From CAVQYV01 sp963718295 [NCBI: uncultured Methylomirabilota bacterium] (GTDB taxonomy: Bacteria > Methylomirabilota > Methylomirabilia > CAVQYV01), in NCBI GenBank assembly GCA_963718295.1, contig CAVQYV010000012.1, positions 9,176-73,175 of the forward strand: a DNA stretch of 64,000 nt. The letters run 5' to 3'. The position numbers and the translations under genes are program-made. Below the pieces are notes generated by a model. It searched no databases and was not told the DNA's origin. It saw only the letters and a program-made list of their open reading frames with translations. The stretch's first letter is position 1. Each line of letters begins with the position of its first letter. This document shows, in pieces, positions 36,019 to 44,947 of the stretch.

Positions 36019-36464
36019 GGACTTTGTGAAGTGACTTTTGAACGAAATAAACCAGCATTCTCCTCTTGCCCCCCTGCACTATGAGGGCAAGCCTTGGAGA
36101 TCCAATGACTCCCTTGGGCGTGGGATAGCCAGTTGTTTTATGCCTGATCGCCTACACTTGAGCTTTGGGCTCATTCCGGGCCGGCAAAATAAGTGGTCCT
36201 CCCCGGCATCATCTGCCGGTTGGGGTTCGGTCCTTGGGGGCAGCCGGAGGAGACTCTGCCAAGCCGGATCCGCCATAGGCCTTCTCCTGCAGGAAGGCCT
36301 CCCGCTCCCTAGGCTGTGGCATCCCCATTGCAAATTATCATTCTTGTTCTTGTCCCGAAAGCCATCCTTCCTTACCCTCCAGGGAGGGGGGAAGGCCACC
36401 GGCAGAAGGACCTCATGCAACCGAAAAGGGATCAGTCAAACGAACTCAGTCCAGGAGGGAAGCC
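36019..36464. other. intergenic region within the island
   Basis: No coding region could be supported over about 440 bases. The open frames present have no ribosome binding site and unconvincing composition. A short inverted repeat (CTTCTCCTGCAGGAAGG) lies near 36279. Confidence 0.4.
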
Positions 36465-36710
36465 ATGAAGGGACTACCCATAAGGAAGATGGGAGAGGTG
36501 TTGCTGGAGGCCGGCCTCATCACACCGGCACAGCTCAAAAAGGCCCTGGTCGCCCGAGAGGGCCAGGAAAAGAAGTTAGGGAAGATCCTGATCGAGTTGG
36601 GCTACCTGAACGAGGCTCAGATTGCTGAAGCCCTCTTCTGCTTGATCCAAGGCCTTCAGGTAGGCATGCAGCGCCAGCAAAGGGATGACATCGTTCATCA
36701 GGGGGGATAG
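36465..36710 (+). pseudogene. GspE/MshE N-terminal domain fragment
   Basis: 81 residues. Residues 1-57 (KMGEVLLEAGLITPAQLKKA, then KKLGKILIELGYLNEAQIAE) form the four-helix MshEN-type domain found at the N-terminus of type II secretion/type IV pilus ATPases and as a stand-alone c-di-GMP-binding module. After IAEAL the sequence turns into an unrelated tail and stops. It starts well (GGAGGGAAGCC, ATG), so a short protein could be made, but it looks like the truncated 5' end of a larger gene. Confidence 0.6.
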
Positions 36711-36880
36711 ATAGTAAAATGGTCCTGGAATCACGGTGAAGGTGGCCTGGTCATCCTCCCAGCGCCCATCGGGGGTGGCATCGGGGTCACGCCCACACTT
36801 TGCACAACACAGAAGAACAAACGGGATTTTCACCATGCCTCTTCGACAGACCTCCGCAAAACAAAAAGGCACCGTGATCT
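36640..36880 (-). pseudogene. possible fragment of an unrecognised gene, opposite strand
   Basis: On the minus strand the frame reads VKIPFVLLCCAKCGRDPDAT, GRWEDDQATFTVIPGPFYY and NDVIPLLALHAYLKALDQA up to the junction with the MshEN fragment. The amino-acid pattern looks protein-like, but there is no clear start and it runs into the other fragment. Probably a piece of another broken gene. Confidence 0.25.
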
Positions 36881-36911
36881 CATTATGCCCATGATCGATT
36901 CGGTGCCTTTT
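36863..36911 (-). terminator. GGCACCG-type hairpin after the small secreted protein gene
   Basis: Stem AAAAGGCACCG / CGGTGCCTTTTTG with flanking A/T runs; the inner arms GATC...GATC also pair. It sits 80 bases after the stop of the minus-strand gene at 36991, so it acts as its terminator. Same sequence family as those at 4.44, 45.20 and 62.55 kb. Confidence 0.65.
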
Positions 36912-36990
36912 GTCCCTTTCCCCTCCCACTATGTGCGTAGCCTTTTCTTTCTTTGAGATCAGTCTTGATTCATTGGGCCGGGAACTTCAG

Positions 36991-37347
36991 TTACGGAACC
37001 CTCGTCCAGGTATTCGCGAGAAAACCACCAGTCTTAAGGATCACCTCAAGCTTGTCGGAATTATTGGTAACTTTCAAAACCAGAATGCCTGTCTGCATTG
37101 CGGAACCCTTGGGGACATCACCCCAGCTCAGGATGACTTTATTGCCGTTCCGTTTGCCATGGGCCACATTGCTGTAGGTAGGAGCAGCAGAGTTATCCTC
37201 ATGGAGCCAGAAGACTTCACCAAGGACTTCTCGTATATAGCAAGTACCCCCGTCGTCAGAGGTCCACTTTCCCGTGAGTGTTGCAGCGCTGGCGGCTAAA
37301 GGTATCATGAGCACCATAATCATCGCTATGCCAAGTTTCTTTAACAT
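36991..37347 (-). CDS. small secreted protein, unknown function
   Basis: 118 residues from ATG 37347 (AAAGGAG eight bases upstream). Signal peptide MLKKLGIAMIMVLMIPLAAS cleaved after AASA. The mature part has LTGKWTSDDGGTCYIREVLG, WLHEDNSA and NVAHGKRNGNKVILSWGDVP: a lipocalin-like or avidin-like short barrel that resembles secreted proteins with a GxWxxxDGGxYYIRQ motif. No enzymatic residues recognised. Confidence 0.75.
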   Translation of the reverse strand: MLKKLGIAMIMVLMIPLAASAATLTGKWTSDDGGTCYIREVLGEVFWLHEDNSAAPTYSNVAHGKRNGNKVILSWGDVPKGSAMQTGILVLKVTNNSDKLEVILKTGGFLANTWTRVP

Positions 37348-37577
37348 CGCAGGCTCCTTTCGTCTGTTGTGGTTCGTCGTCACGCCTCTTCATCAGCCAT
37401 CCGGCAGCTACTCTGCACGAAATCCGTCTTAAACGGTTTTCTCTTCCAACGCTCGGGATGGGGAGATAGCGACAGATTTTAGTATGGCCTTATGATCCAC
37501 CACCGGCCGAAGGCTGAATCCCCAACCTCTGCGATCTCCTTGCCACCACCTCCTTTCTCTTCGGCTAAGGGGCTAAC

Positions 37578-37662
37578 GTTGGTTCTAAGACAAGTTATTA
37601 ATTTACTTTAGAACCAGCATCCTCTATTCGTGAGTGTCTACTCCTATCCCTTTTCCTGTCAA
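37578..37662 (-). promoter_or_regulatory. possible promoter and GGTTCTAA inverted repeat
   Basis: Minus strand TTGACA (37657-37662), 16-base spacer, TAGACA (37635-37640), closely resembling the promoter at 62.7 kb. About 20 bases into the transcript lies an inverted repeat GGTTCTAA / TTAGAACC (37578-37616). It could drive the small secreted protein gene at 37347 through a 290-base leader. Confidence 0.4.
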
Positions 37663-38202
37663 CGGGTTTTGTGAATCGCCAGAGAGAGAAGACGGGCAGG
37701 GCCGACTTCTGACCCTGTCTTGGTCCAGATCCCGCAAGCGCATTCCGGCCAGCGTGAACTGTTCATCTCCTTCGATCAAGGTCCTACCCCTCTACTTCAC
37801 TTCCTTGGAGGGCCTTTGCATGGGTGACACCCCTCCGCCAACGATTCATCTTCGTTCCGGTCGGGATTGGAGGCGTATATGTCCCCTCCCGGTTGTATCC
37901 GTGGCCGACGTTGTCGGCCGATCATCCTGGGCGGGTTCATGGCCCCCGCCACCGCGGGGGAGGGCCTATGGTGCGGGACCCGTTTCCCCCTCCTTCGAGG
38001 AGAGATCATCCCTCCTTCCCCTGCCATGAGACCAGGGTGAGGAGGGCGGCCATTGTGATCCTGCTGGACCCAGACCTCTTTCTCTCCTTTCCGAATACAC
38101 GCCATTCCCTTTTCACTCCCAGATCCTCCCAGTTTCTCATAGGTCCTTGCCTCCCTTTGCTTCTGGAAGGCCTCGATGAGGCTCCTTCCAACCATAGACA
38201 AT
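37663..38202. other. intergenic region within the island
   Basis: No supportable gene in about 540 bases. The DNA is GC-rich with short palindromes (for example CCCCGCGGTGGCGGGGG-like around 37950). It may be remnant coding DNA, but no family is recognisable. Confidence 0.35.
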
Positions 38203-38386
38203 AAAAAACCCCCCCGGGCACAGAACGGCCTGGGAGGCTATGGGGATCTGAAAGACTCAGACGGGAGTTCGCGGGGGATCTCCCCACTTCGATGGCTCCT
38301 TCATGGGGGGGAGTTATGGAAGAGAAAGACTCGCATCTGCAAAGAAATGCTTGCTTATCTAACCCTTTTTGATTTCCTGGTGTCAA
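38203..38386 (-). promoter_or_regulatory. promoter-leader-terminator cassette B
   Basis: Minus strand TTGACA (38381-38386) with TTAGAT (38357-38362, 18-base spacer), leader, then terminator CCTCCCAGGC / GCCCGGGGGGG followed by TTTTTT (38203-38240). From CTCAGACGGGAG through GGAAGAGAAA it differs from cassette A by only one or two bases over about 70. No gene start follows within 800 bases, so here the cassette looks like an independent small RNA gene or an orphan leader. Confidence 0.5.
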
Positions 38387-38503
38387 GGACTTTCTGAATT
38401 CGTCCCTTGTAGCCAAGGGATCGGATTGAAAGCGGAGAAACGTTGCATCCAGATGAATACTTTCGAGTCCATCATAATCTAAGTTAAGAGGAGGTGTGAT
38501 TCT

Positions 38504-39172
38504 GTGAATAGGCAGACCATTAGGAATTTTGCAGGTGGGGTGCTCATCGCCTTTGCCTTGATGCTTGGTGGCTCTTTTGTGAGCCAGGCAGGAGCCGCGG
38601 ATGGCGGGTGTTGCGGGGGCATGCCGGACCCCAAGGCGCTGCTAAGGCACACGATGCATAAGCTATGGGCAAAGCGGGGAATGTGGATGCGTTCCTATCT
38701 GGTTGCATCCCCGGCCGAAACGCCGGATGCATCAGAGATTGCGACGCGACTTCAAAGAAACCCCGAGGACATTGGGAATGCCTTTGCCCCGTTCTTGGGG
38801 ATGGAAACCGCCGGGAAATTCACCCACTTGCTCCAGGCTAACACCGTGATCGAGTTAGAGGTCATCGACGCTGCCAAGTTGAAAGACGAGGGGAAGTTGG
38901 AAGCCTCCCGCAAGAAGTGGAATCAGAATGCGGTGGAGCTTGCCACCTTCGCAAACCAGGTGAATCCGAATTGGCGCGTAAAAAATCTGGTGGATGCATT
39001 GGATCGGCATCTATCGATGACCCTGGAAGAGATCTCAGCCCGACAGCAGGGGAATTGGAAGGACGACATCATGATCGTCGACCGGAATCTTGAGGGCATG
39101 ATGACATTAGCGGAGGGCTTTGCGGAAGGGATCATCCAGCAATTTCCTGCCAAGTTCTCGGCGAAGTTCTAA
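38504..39172 (+). CDS. secreted helical protein of unknown function
   Basis: 222 residues from GTG 38504 (GAGGAGG nine bases before). Signal peptide to about residue 31 (GGVLIAFALMLGGSFVSQAG). The mature protein reads LLRHTMHKLWAKRGMWMRSY, NPEDIGNAFAPFLGMETAGK and ISARQQGNWKDD: the pattern of a four-helix family that occurs in firmicutes and anaerobes, sometimes carrying unrelated annotations. In homologues the helices follow each other with alternating acidic and basic faces. Function unknown; extracytoplasmic location is clear. First of three small genes in a row. Confidence 0.7.
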   Translation: MNRQTIRNFAGGVLIAFALMLGGSFVSQAGAADGGCCGGMPDPKALLRHTMHKLWAKRGMWMRSYLVASPAETPDASEIATRLQRNPEDIGNAFAPFLGMETAGKFTHLLQANTVIELEVIDAAKLKDEGKLEASRKKWNQNAVELATFANQVNPNWRVKNLVDALDRHLSMTLEEISARQQGNWKDDIMIVDRNLEGMMTLAEGFAEGIIQQFPAKFSAKF

Positions 39173-39505
39173 GGGGGTTGCCGGACAAGCAAAGGCGCCC
39201 CCTACGGGGCGCTTCTGCAATTTGTGGATGAGAGGGCGAATTCCATGCTTGAGGTCGGGTAAATGTTGCAGGAAATACATAATTTCCCGAGTCAAAGAAT
39301 ACCCGGTTCCATCTATTTTGTTTTAGAACCTTGTCCCCTATAATGCGTGAGGCTGGCTGAATTTCACACACGGCTCCCGATTCGACAGAAACCTCGCTAA
39401 GTCATGCGTAAACTCGTGCGGCATTATGCAAAAGGTGTCGCGGCCGCTCTTGTGTCTCACTCACCCCTCGAAGTCCATTCGAGGGCAAAACAAAGGAGGA
39501 GAGCC

Positions 39506-39976
39506 ATGATGCTCAAACAGAAACTCGCTCGTCCGGCTGTCCTGGTTCTGGCGGGGGTTGTGGCCGCGTTGACATTCGCGGTCGTCGTGCATGCCCAACA
39601 AATCGAGGCCGTTTCCACGGCGAACAAGATAAATGTCTACTACAATCTTGCGGCCGGGGAGATATCACCACCTATTACGGTTCCGGGGGGCACTCCCGTG
39701 TTGGTCATGGGCACTTGCACCACCGTGGGCTTTCGCGGTATCGGCCAAGTCAGCCTGCTTCGCGTTAATGCCGCACCCCCCTTCCTTGAGTGGGTCGGCC
39801 TTGAATCCACCGCCGGGGCCGCCATCACCCAGGGCTTTAGTGGAGTTGCAGGAACTCACATCGTTTTCGTGGACTTCTCACATCAGGTAGATATCGAAGT
39901 CGCCAGCCCGAGCCAGATCCAAGTCCACAATGGATCTGCGGGGACAAGGACCGGCAACGTCAAAATGATTTGGTAA
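39506..39976 (+). CDS. secreted protein of unknown function
   Basis: 156 residues from ATG 39506 (AAAGGAGGAGAG precedes; ATG 39509 is an equal alternative). Signal peptide ends near VVHAQQ. The mature part, INVYYNLAAGEISPPITVPG and onward to HQVDIEVASPSQIQVHNGSA, looks like an all-beta domain. A single pair of cysteines is absent (one Cys only, in GTCTTVG). No family recognised. It lies 330 bases after the helical secreted protein. Confidence 0.6.
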   Translation: MMLKQKLARPAVLVLAGVVAALTFAVVVHAQQIEAVSTANKINVYYNLAAGEISPPITVPGGTPVLVMGTCTTVGFRGIGQVSLLRVNAAPPFLEWVGLESTAGAAITQGFSGVAGTHIVFVDFSHQVDIEVASPSQIQVHNGSAGTRTGNVKMIW

Positions 39977-40125
39977 TCCCGATGCGTATGGCTGCACGGC
40001 TTACACACAGCTAAACTGAAATCTCCTGCTGAACGTTGCAGCACCACAAAACAAGAGTTCGGCGGCAAAGCGTATTGCGAAACCAGAACCCAATCGACAC
40101 AAACCATAAAAAGAAAGGAAAACAT

Positions 40126-40407
40126 ATGCCTGAAAGAAAGCTTAATCCAAGCGAGGCGTGTAGCGGGACGGTGGCTAGGACGGCTACCGATACCGGCCTA
40201 GATCGAAAGACGGCTGAGGATAACGCACTCAAGGCCGCAAGGGAAGCTGCGCAAAGAGCATGTGGCAGCAAGAGATGTGAAAAAGGAAGTTGTAAGTACG
40301 TCGAAGAAGGCAGTACCGGCAGCAGCGCTCCTGTGGTTCCTGCCACGACTCCGCCTACATACACGGCGACGATGACGACTACCGGATCCTGCGCCTGCGA
40401 GGAATAG
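40126..40407 (+). CDS. small cysteine-containing hypothetical protein
   Basis: 93 residues from ATG 40126 (AGAAAGGAAAA precedes). No signal peptide. N-terminal half AEDNALKAAREAAQRACGSK is helical; then CEKGSCKYVEEGS, a Thr/Pro-rich linker (PATTPPTYTATMTTTG) and a SCACEE end. Six cysteines suggest disulphides or metal binding. Similar short proteins appear near secreted structural proteins but the function is unknown. Confidence 0.55.
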   Translation: MPERKLNPSEACSGTVARTATDTGLDRKTAEDNALKAAREAAQRACGSKRCEKGSCKYVEEGSTGSSAPVVPATTPPTYTATMTTTGSCACEE

Positions 40408-40931
40408 GATCTTCACGGCCTGAATCCTCTGCTAGCTGACGTGGATCGACGAAACTCACCATATCACGCCATACCGGTATCAAGGTCATGCCCTCTCACA
40501 GCTCCTCAGAAGAAGCCGGCCAGGCCGGTGATGACCCGGCTTTTCAAGCCATCTGCCCTATGGCCTCCTTGATCGACTTTGCCCCGTAGTACGAACTTAT
40601 TAAGATGGACGCCCGTTGGCTTCAGGGCGGGCTATGTCCCCGCTTGCTGGCAGCAAGAGAAAGGGGATCTCATCTGGTTTAACCAAGTCAAGCCCCTAAT
40701 CCCCTGGTTTTCGATGGATAGGATGTTAGCCTTTCGTATTTCTGGTTGGTAGGTCACCCTGCCATGCGCCTTTCGTCCTGATTCTGGTGATTCGAGGGTC
40801 ACTGCCCTGACCATGCTGAATCCGGGATCAGAAAGGGCAGGGGGTAACGAGTTCTTCATACGGAGGTCAGGCCCAAAGCCCGCCTCGGATGTGACCCCGG
40901 TTATCCCCCTACCAACCCTGCCTTCCTTTCG
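40408..40931. other. intergenic region, possible IS110 end
   Basis: About 520 bases without a gene between the small Cys protein and the IS110 transposase end. It contains GGCCGGCCAGGCCGGTGATGACCC-like pairing near 40515 and long mixed palindromic segments (40800-40930). IS110-type elements keep structured non-coding RNA next to the transposase; this or the stretch at 42182-42400 could be it. No definite boundary found. Confidence 0.3.
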
Positions 40932-42181
40932 TTAGGCGGCCCGAAGCTTCTCTCTGGGCTGATAGGCCACATTATTCCTCACCAAGGCAAAGAGGAGCAT
41001 GAGAAGCTTCCGGGAAATGGCCACCAAGGCTTTGGTCTTCTGCATTCGGTTGACCTGTGTGAGTCGAACATAGATAGCTCGGAAGGCCCCTCCCGTCTTG
41101 ACGGTCCGCAAGGCGGCAAAGAAGAGGAATTTTGCGGAGCAAAGGACGTCCCCGCTTGGAGATGTGTCTTCTTCCCTGATGGCTACCGGAGTCGATCTCG
41201 AAGAGATTCAAGCCAGCCAGTTTGATCAGTCCCTCTGCCTTGTGATAGCGCCGCAAATCTCCTGCCTCTCCCAGGAGGAGGGCCAAGGTGATCTTGCCCA
41301 CCCCAGGAATGGAGAGGAGTTGCGGGACATAAGGGATCTGGGCCAGAACCTTCGTCAGTTCTTTTTCGATGGTGGCGATCTCCTCTTGGATCCTCTCGAC
41401 AGAAGCCGCGATATTGCGGATGGCAAAGGCCGCTGCTTCGATCCCCTCTTGCAGCTCAATGGTGGAAGAGGCGGCTTCCATGAGCCTCTGGGAAAAGGCA
41501 GCAGAGAGCTTGCCGTGACTGGCCTGATGGATGGCTGCGGATAGGCTCTTTGGGCCTGCTCGTAGGATCTGCTCGTGGGTCGTATAGTGCTTCAGGATAG
41601 TCAAGGAGGTCTCGCCCTCCAGCTTGGGGAAGAGGCTCCCGTATTCGGGGAATACCCAGTTCCACGAGGCTATGCAATAGATTTCTCTGAACACCCAGCT
41701 CCACCATCTTCCGTTCTCGAAGCCTGGCATAGCCCCGAAGCTCCGCATAAGGACCCCGAGGCAACACCAGCCTTTGAAATCGGCCCATCTGGATCAGCAT
41801 GGCGATAACTCCCGCATCCTTGCGATCGGTCTTGCCGGGGCTGTTGTCATAGACTTCCTTGGTCTTCTTGACGTGTTTGGGGCTGACCTGTACGAGCCAA
41901 ATCCTGGGGATCGCTTCCAAGAAAAAGGCCAAGGGCTCCCAATAGTGCCCGGTGGACTCCAATCCCACGAGGAGGGAATCACCCTGGCTTTCTCCAGTTG
42001 AGAGAAGAGCCAGGCAAGGAATGTTTCAAATCCTCGCCGGTGGTTAGGGAACGAGAAGGGTGGCGATTCGCTCCCATCGGGGAACAGGATGGGCGATGTG
42101 CTGACGCTTTGCCACATCGATGCCCACAATCAATTCTCGATCATTGACGCATTTAGCTTTTGGTGATTTACTCCTTGCCAT
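40932..42181 (-). mobile_element. IS110-family transposase, frameshifted
   Basis: From ATG 42181 the product begins MARSKSPKAKC, then VGIDVAKRQH (first Asp of the DEDD tetrad), and after a frame change continues GLESTGHYW (Glu) and KTDRKDAGVIA (two Asp). The C-terminal IS116/IS110/IS902 domain follows: LLSIPGVGKITLALLLGEAG and SGSHQGRRHISKRGRPLLRK; the end ...EKLRAA reaches TAA 40932. Frame changes occur near 42055, 42000, 41650 and 41095, so it is inactive as given. IS110 enzymes are RuvC-like recombinases guided by a bridge RNA. Confidence 0.85.
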
Positions 42182-42400
42182 GGTGGCCCTCCCTTGCAGG
42201 TGAGTTGGTTTTTGGACAATCCAACTATATCCTATTAGGGATTCAGGGCCACCTGGTTATTGCCGTACTTGGTTATAGCATTCTTCTTACTGAACTTCTT
42301 ACTGTAATCCTAAAAATACCCCATAAAACCCAGTAAAATGAATTATACTCCCCCTCCGAAGAGGTCAATAACAAATGGTGGACAATCCTGTAAAATCAAT

Positions 42401-42441
42401 AAATAGGGGGTGAGCACCTTTTCAGCACTCACCCCCTATTT
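42401..42441. terminator. perfect 14-bp inverted repeat at the island's right edge
   Basis: AAATAGGGGGTGAG / CTCACCCCCTATTT, loop of 13 bases, A and T at the outer ends. It lies 8 bases before the right-hand tRNA repeat and could be a bidirectional terminator or a recombination-related structure. Confidence 0.6.
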
Positions 42442-42448
42442 ACACTTC

Positions 42449-42502
42449 TTACAAGCAAGAGGTCACAGGTTCGATCCCTGTTTCGCCCACCACCTAAACC
42501 CT
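42449..42502 (+). repeat. attR-like direct repeat: 3' part of tRNA-Val without a tRNA
   Basis: Identical to 29591-29644. Left of it there is no 5' half of a tRNA, only the terminator hairpin, so this is a displaced 3' end. Right of it about 30 bases with weaker similarity correspond to the last codons of the gene at 29651. Confidence 0.85.
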
Positions 42503-42551
42503 TATATGTCAAGCACTGATGGGGAGGTTGGGATTCATGGAGGGCAACCGC

Positions 42552-43247
42552 TTAGATTGGCGGAGAACCGACCGCCCCGGTGAGATCGGCTCCTCGCAGG
42601 TTGGCCCCCGTCAGATTGGCGCCGCGCAGGTCGGCCCCGGCCAGATTGGAGCCGCGCAGATCCGCCCCGCTCAAATTGGCACCTTCCAGGGTCGCCCGGC
42701 TCAGGTTAGCGCCCCATAGGCGGGTGCCACTCAAATTAGCGCCCCGCAGATCCGCTCCACTCAGATTAGCTCCCTCCAGGACGGCCCGGCTCAAATTGGC
42801 GCCCCAGAGGCGGGCCCGGCTCAGATTGGCGCCCTGCAGGGTGGCCCGGCTCAAATTGGCGGCCCGCAGGTTGGCCCTGCTGAGATCGGCCTTCCATAGG
42901 TGCCCCCCGCTCAGATTCGCCTTCTCCAGGTCGGCCCCGCTCAGATTGGCAAAGAATAGGCTAGCCTCGCTCAGGTTGGTCCCAGACAGAAGAGCCCCGC
43001 AGAGATTCAGTCTCCGTGGGTCGGCTTTAGCGGCCTCACTTTCCAGGTTCTTCTCATTAGCTCTAAGCCACGCATGATGTTGGTCCAGCGCTCCCTTGAG
43101 TTCGCTGGGAGTGAGGTTGCGCCCTTTGTATTTTCCCTGGCAGTCTCCGGCGTTCTGTCCCTCTCCATTGGCAGACCAGGCGGCCACCAACAGAATTGGG
43201 ATCAGCAAAGCCTTCATGACTAAGGATTTATAGATCGTTTTCCTCAT
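42552..43247 (-). CDS. secreted pentapeptide-repeat protein
   Basis: 231 residues; signal peptide [20 protein letters not shown] (MKALLIP may be the true start). A short helical region ([20 protein letters not shown]) is followed by about 26 pentapeptide units A(N/D)LSG/R, from [20 protein letters not shown] to [12 protein letters not shown]. This makes a right-handed quadrilateral beta helix of about six coils. Most pentapeptide proteins are cytosolic or unlocated; a signal peptide suggests a periplasmic or surface role. The regular 15-base units make this DNA repetitive. It is outside the tRNA repeat, just right of the island. Confidence 0.88.
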   Translation of the reverse strand: MRKTIYKSLVMKALLIPILLVAAWSANGEGQNAGDCQGKYKGRNLTPSELKGALDQHHAWLRANEKNLESEAAKADPRRLNLCGALLSGTNLSEASLFFANLSGADLEKANLSGGHLWKADLSRANLRAANLSRATLQGANLSRARLWGANLSRAVLEGANLSGADLRGANLSGTRLWGANLSRATLEGANLSGADLRGSNLAGADLRGANLTGANLRGADLTGAVGSPPI

Positions 43248-43368
43248 TCCATGCAGCCCTCAATGGCCATCAAAGCATAGATGCCATAGCGCATCAAGAG
43301 AAAAATTCTTCGGACAGCAAAGGGCAGGTCCAATGTTTACCTGCAGCGTAGAACGGGGTGATCATATA

Positions 43369-43405
43369 GTATGCAGCCACCGACTGGAAGCCGGTGGCTG
43401 CATAC
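43369..43405. repeat. perfect 14-bp hairpin
   Basis: GTATGCAGCCACCG / CGGTGGCTGCATAC around ACTGGAAGC. No T-run on either side, so it is not a standard terminator. It may be a REP-like unit or the end of a lost mobile element. Confidence 0.5.
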
Positions 43406-43439
43406 GCTCTCGATTACAGATCGAATATCATCCTGAACG

Positions 43440-43531
43440 GGAGCATAACTGGGGCGCGTTCTTGATGTCCTTGATCTCCTATTCCGTTAGCTTCATCAGG
43501 GCGATGTAACTGAGAATGATCGATCCTCCTC
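43440..43531 (-). pseudogene. GYD-domain protein, N-terminal remnant
   Basis: Minus strand, after GAGAGGAGG, reads IILSYIALMKLTE, then TAG, then EIKDIKNAPQL. GYD-domain proteins begin YIALMKLTEQGIKDIKNAPQ, so the match is clear. The TAG replaces the conserved Gln codon and the rest of the gene is missing. Confidence 0.55.
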
Positions 43532-43664
43532 TCTCACTGCAACGATAAAAATGGCCAAGAGATAATCTCCCCCGCAGCCTCGCTGGTATCCTGCGGAATC
43601 ATGTCCTGATTTGGGTTCTTCCTCAGTTCAGTCCAACCGGAACCCTGTTTCACTCCTCCTGCTC

Positions 43665-44778
43665 TCAGGTGATATGCGCCCCCTGGGCCTCCACATAGAC
43701 GGCGTAAAGCGACTGGCTGCCGGTCATGAAGAGCAGGTTGCGCTTGGTGCCGCCGAAGCAGACGTTGGAGATGATCTCCGGCATCTTGATGATGCCAATG
43801 CGCTCCCCGCTGGGGGCGAAGATGTGCACCCCGTCGTAGCCATCCCCTACCCAGCCGGCTCCGACCCAGATGTTGCCATCGGTGTCCGCCCGGATGCCAT
43901 CGGCCAGGCCCGCTCTTCCCTCGTATTCCATGGAGCAGTACTCTTTGCCGTTGGCCAGGCGCTTGCCATCCACGATGTCCCAGACCTTGATGTTCTTGGG
44001 GGCCTCGGGATAGTGCGTCACCCCGGTGTCCGCTATATAGAGCTTCTTGTAGTCGGGGGAGAAGCAGAGGCCGTTGGGCTTGTAGATCTCATCGGTGACT
44101 TTGTCGATGCGCTTGGTCTACGGCATCGATGCGGTAGACGGCCTCCTTCTGGATGGGCTGAGGGGAGCCGGTGTCGGCCTTGTTGCCCTCATAGTTGCCC
44201 AAGCTGCCGTAGCCGGGGTCGGTGAACCAGATGGCACCGTCATTGGGATGGACCACCGCGTCGTTGGGGGCGTTGAATTGCTTGCCCCCATAGGTGGCAG
44301 CCACCACGGTGATCGTGCCGTCATACTCGTAGCGCACCACCCGTCGGTTGCCATGTTCGCAGGCGATCTGCCGCCCCTGGTAATCGAAGGTGTTGCCGTT
44401 GCTGTTGCCCGCAGGGTAGCGGAAGCGGCGGGAGACGTGGCCATCCTCCTCCAGCCACCGGAGCTGCTCATTCCTCGGGATGTCACTCCAGAGCAGATAG
44501 CGGCCCACCCCGTTCCAGGCCGGGCCCTCCGCCCAGAGCGTCCCCTGATAGAGCTTCTGGATGCCGGTAGTGCCGGCCTTGTACTTGCCGAAGCGGGGAT
44601 CCAGCGCGATCACGTCCGGATCGGGGTAGCGCACCGGCTCCCCTACGGGGTGGAAGTTTCGGGCGAAGGCCTCGGGGGCCATGGCGGTGATGGCGGCCAA
44701 GGTGGCGGCACCCTTCAGGAAGGTTCGCCGGGAGATCAACGATCTCTCCTGGGGATCCAGCTTCTCTTTTTCTCTCAT
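43665..44778 (-). pseudogene. Tat-exported SMP-30/gluconolactonase family protein, one frameshift
   Basis: From ATG 44778 (GGAAGGAGG eight bases before). Tat signal RSLISRRTFLKGAATLAAIT. Propeller motifs: TLWAEGPAWNGVGRYLLWSD, GRQIACEHGNRRVVRYEYDG and FNAPNDAVVHPNDGAIWFTD. After VYRIDAVD near 44110 one extra base changes frame; the other frame goes on RIDKVTDEIYKPNGLCFSPD to the end, EGQGAHIT-like, at 43665. Intact homologues of about 370 residues hydrolyse sugar lactones such as gluconolactone. It is probably a single lesion or consensus error. It may belong to the sugar-acid pathway suggested by the adjacent dehydrogenases. Confidence 0.82.
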
Positions 44779-44947
44779 CGATTCATCCTCCTTCCATGGA
44801 AAGGACCCGAGCGAGGTTGCGGGAGATTTCATCTTGGAAACTTGCCCATCAGAAGCCAATGTCTTGCGGTGATTCGTTTAAAGCATGATAGATCGGTAGA
44901 CACCACCTCCTCCTGATCGGCCTGTGCCGGCCTCCAGGCCCATAGGA

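Noticed and set aside
36038-36628. 196-residue plus-strand frame in the island
   Set aside because: Composition is not protein-like and it overlaps the well-supported start of the MshEN fragment in another frame.
42580-43077. 165-residue plus-strand frame rich in Arg-Leu-Ala-Pro repeats
   Set aside because: It is the complement of the pentapeptide-repeat gene; repetition comes from that gene.
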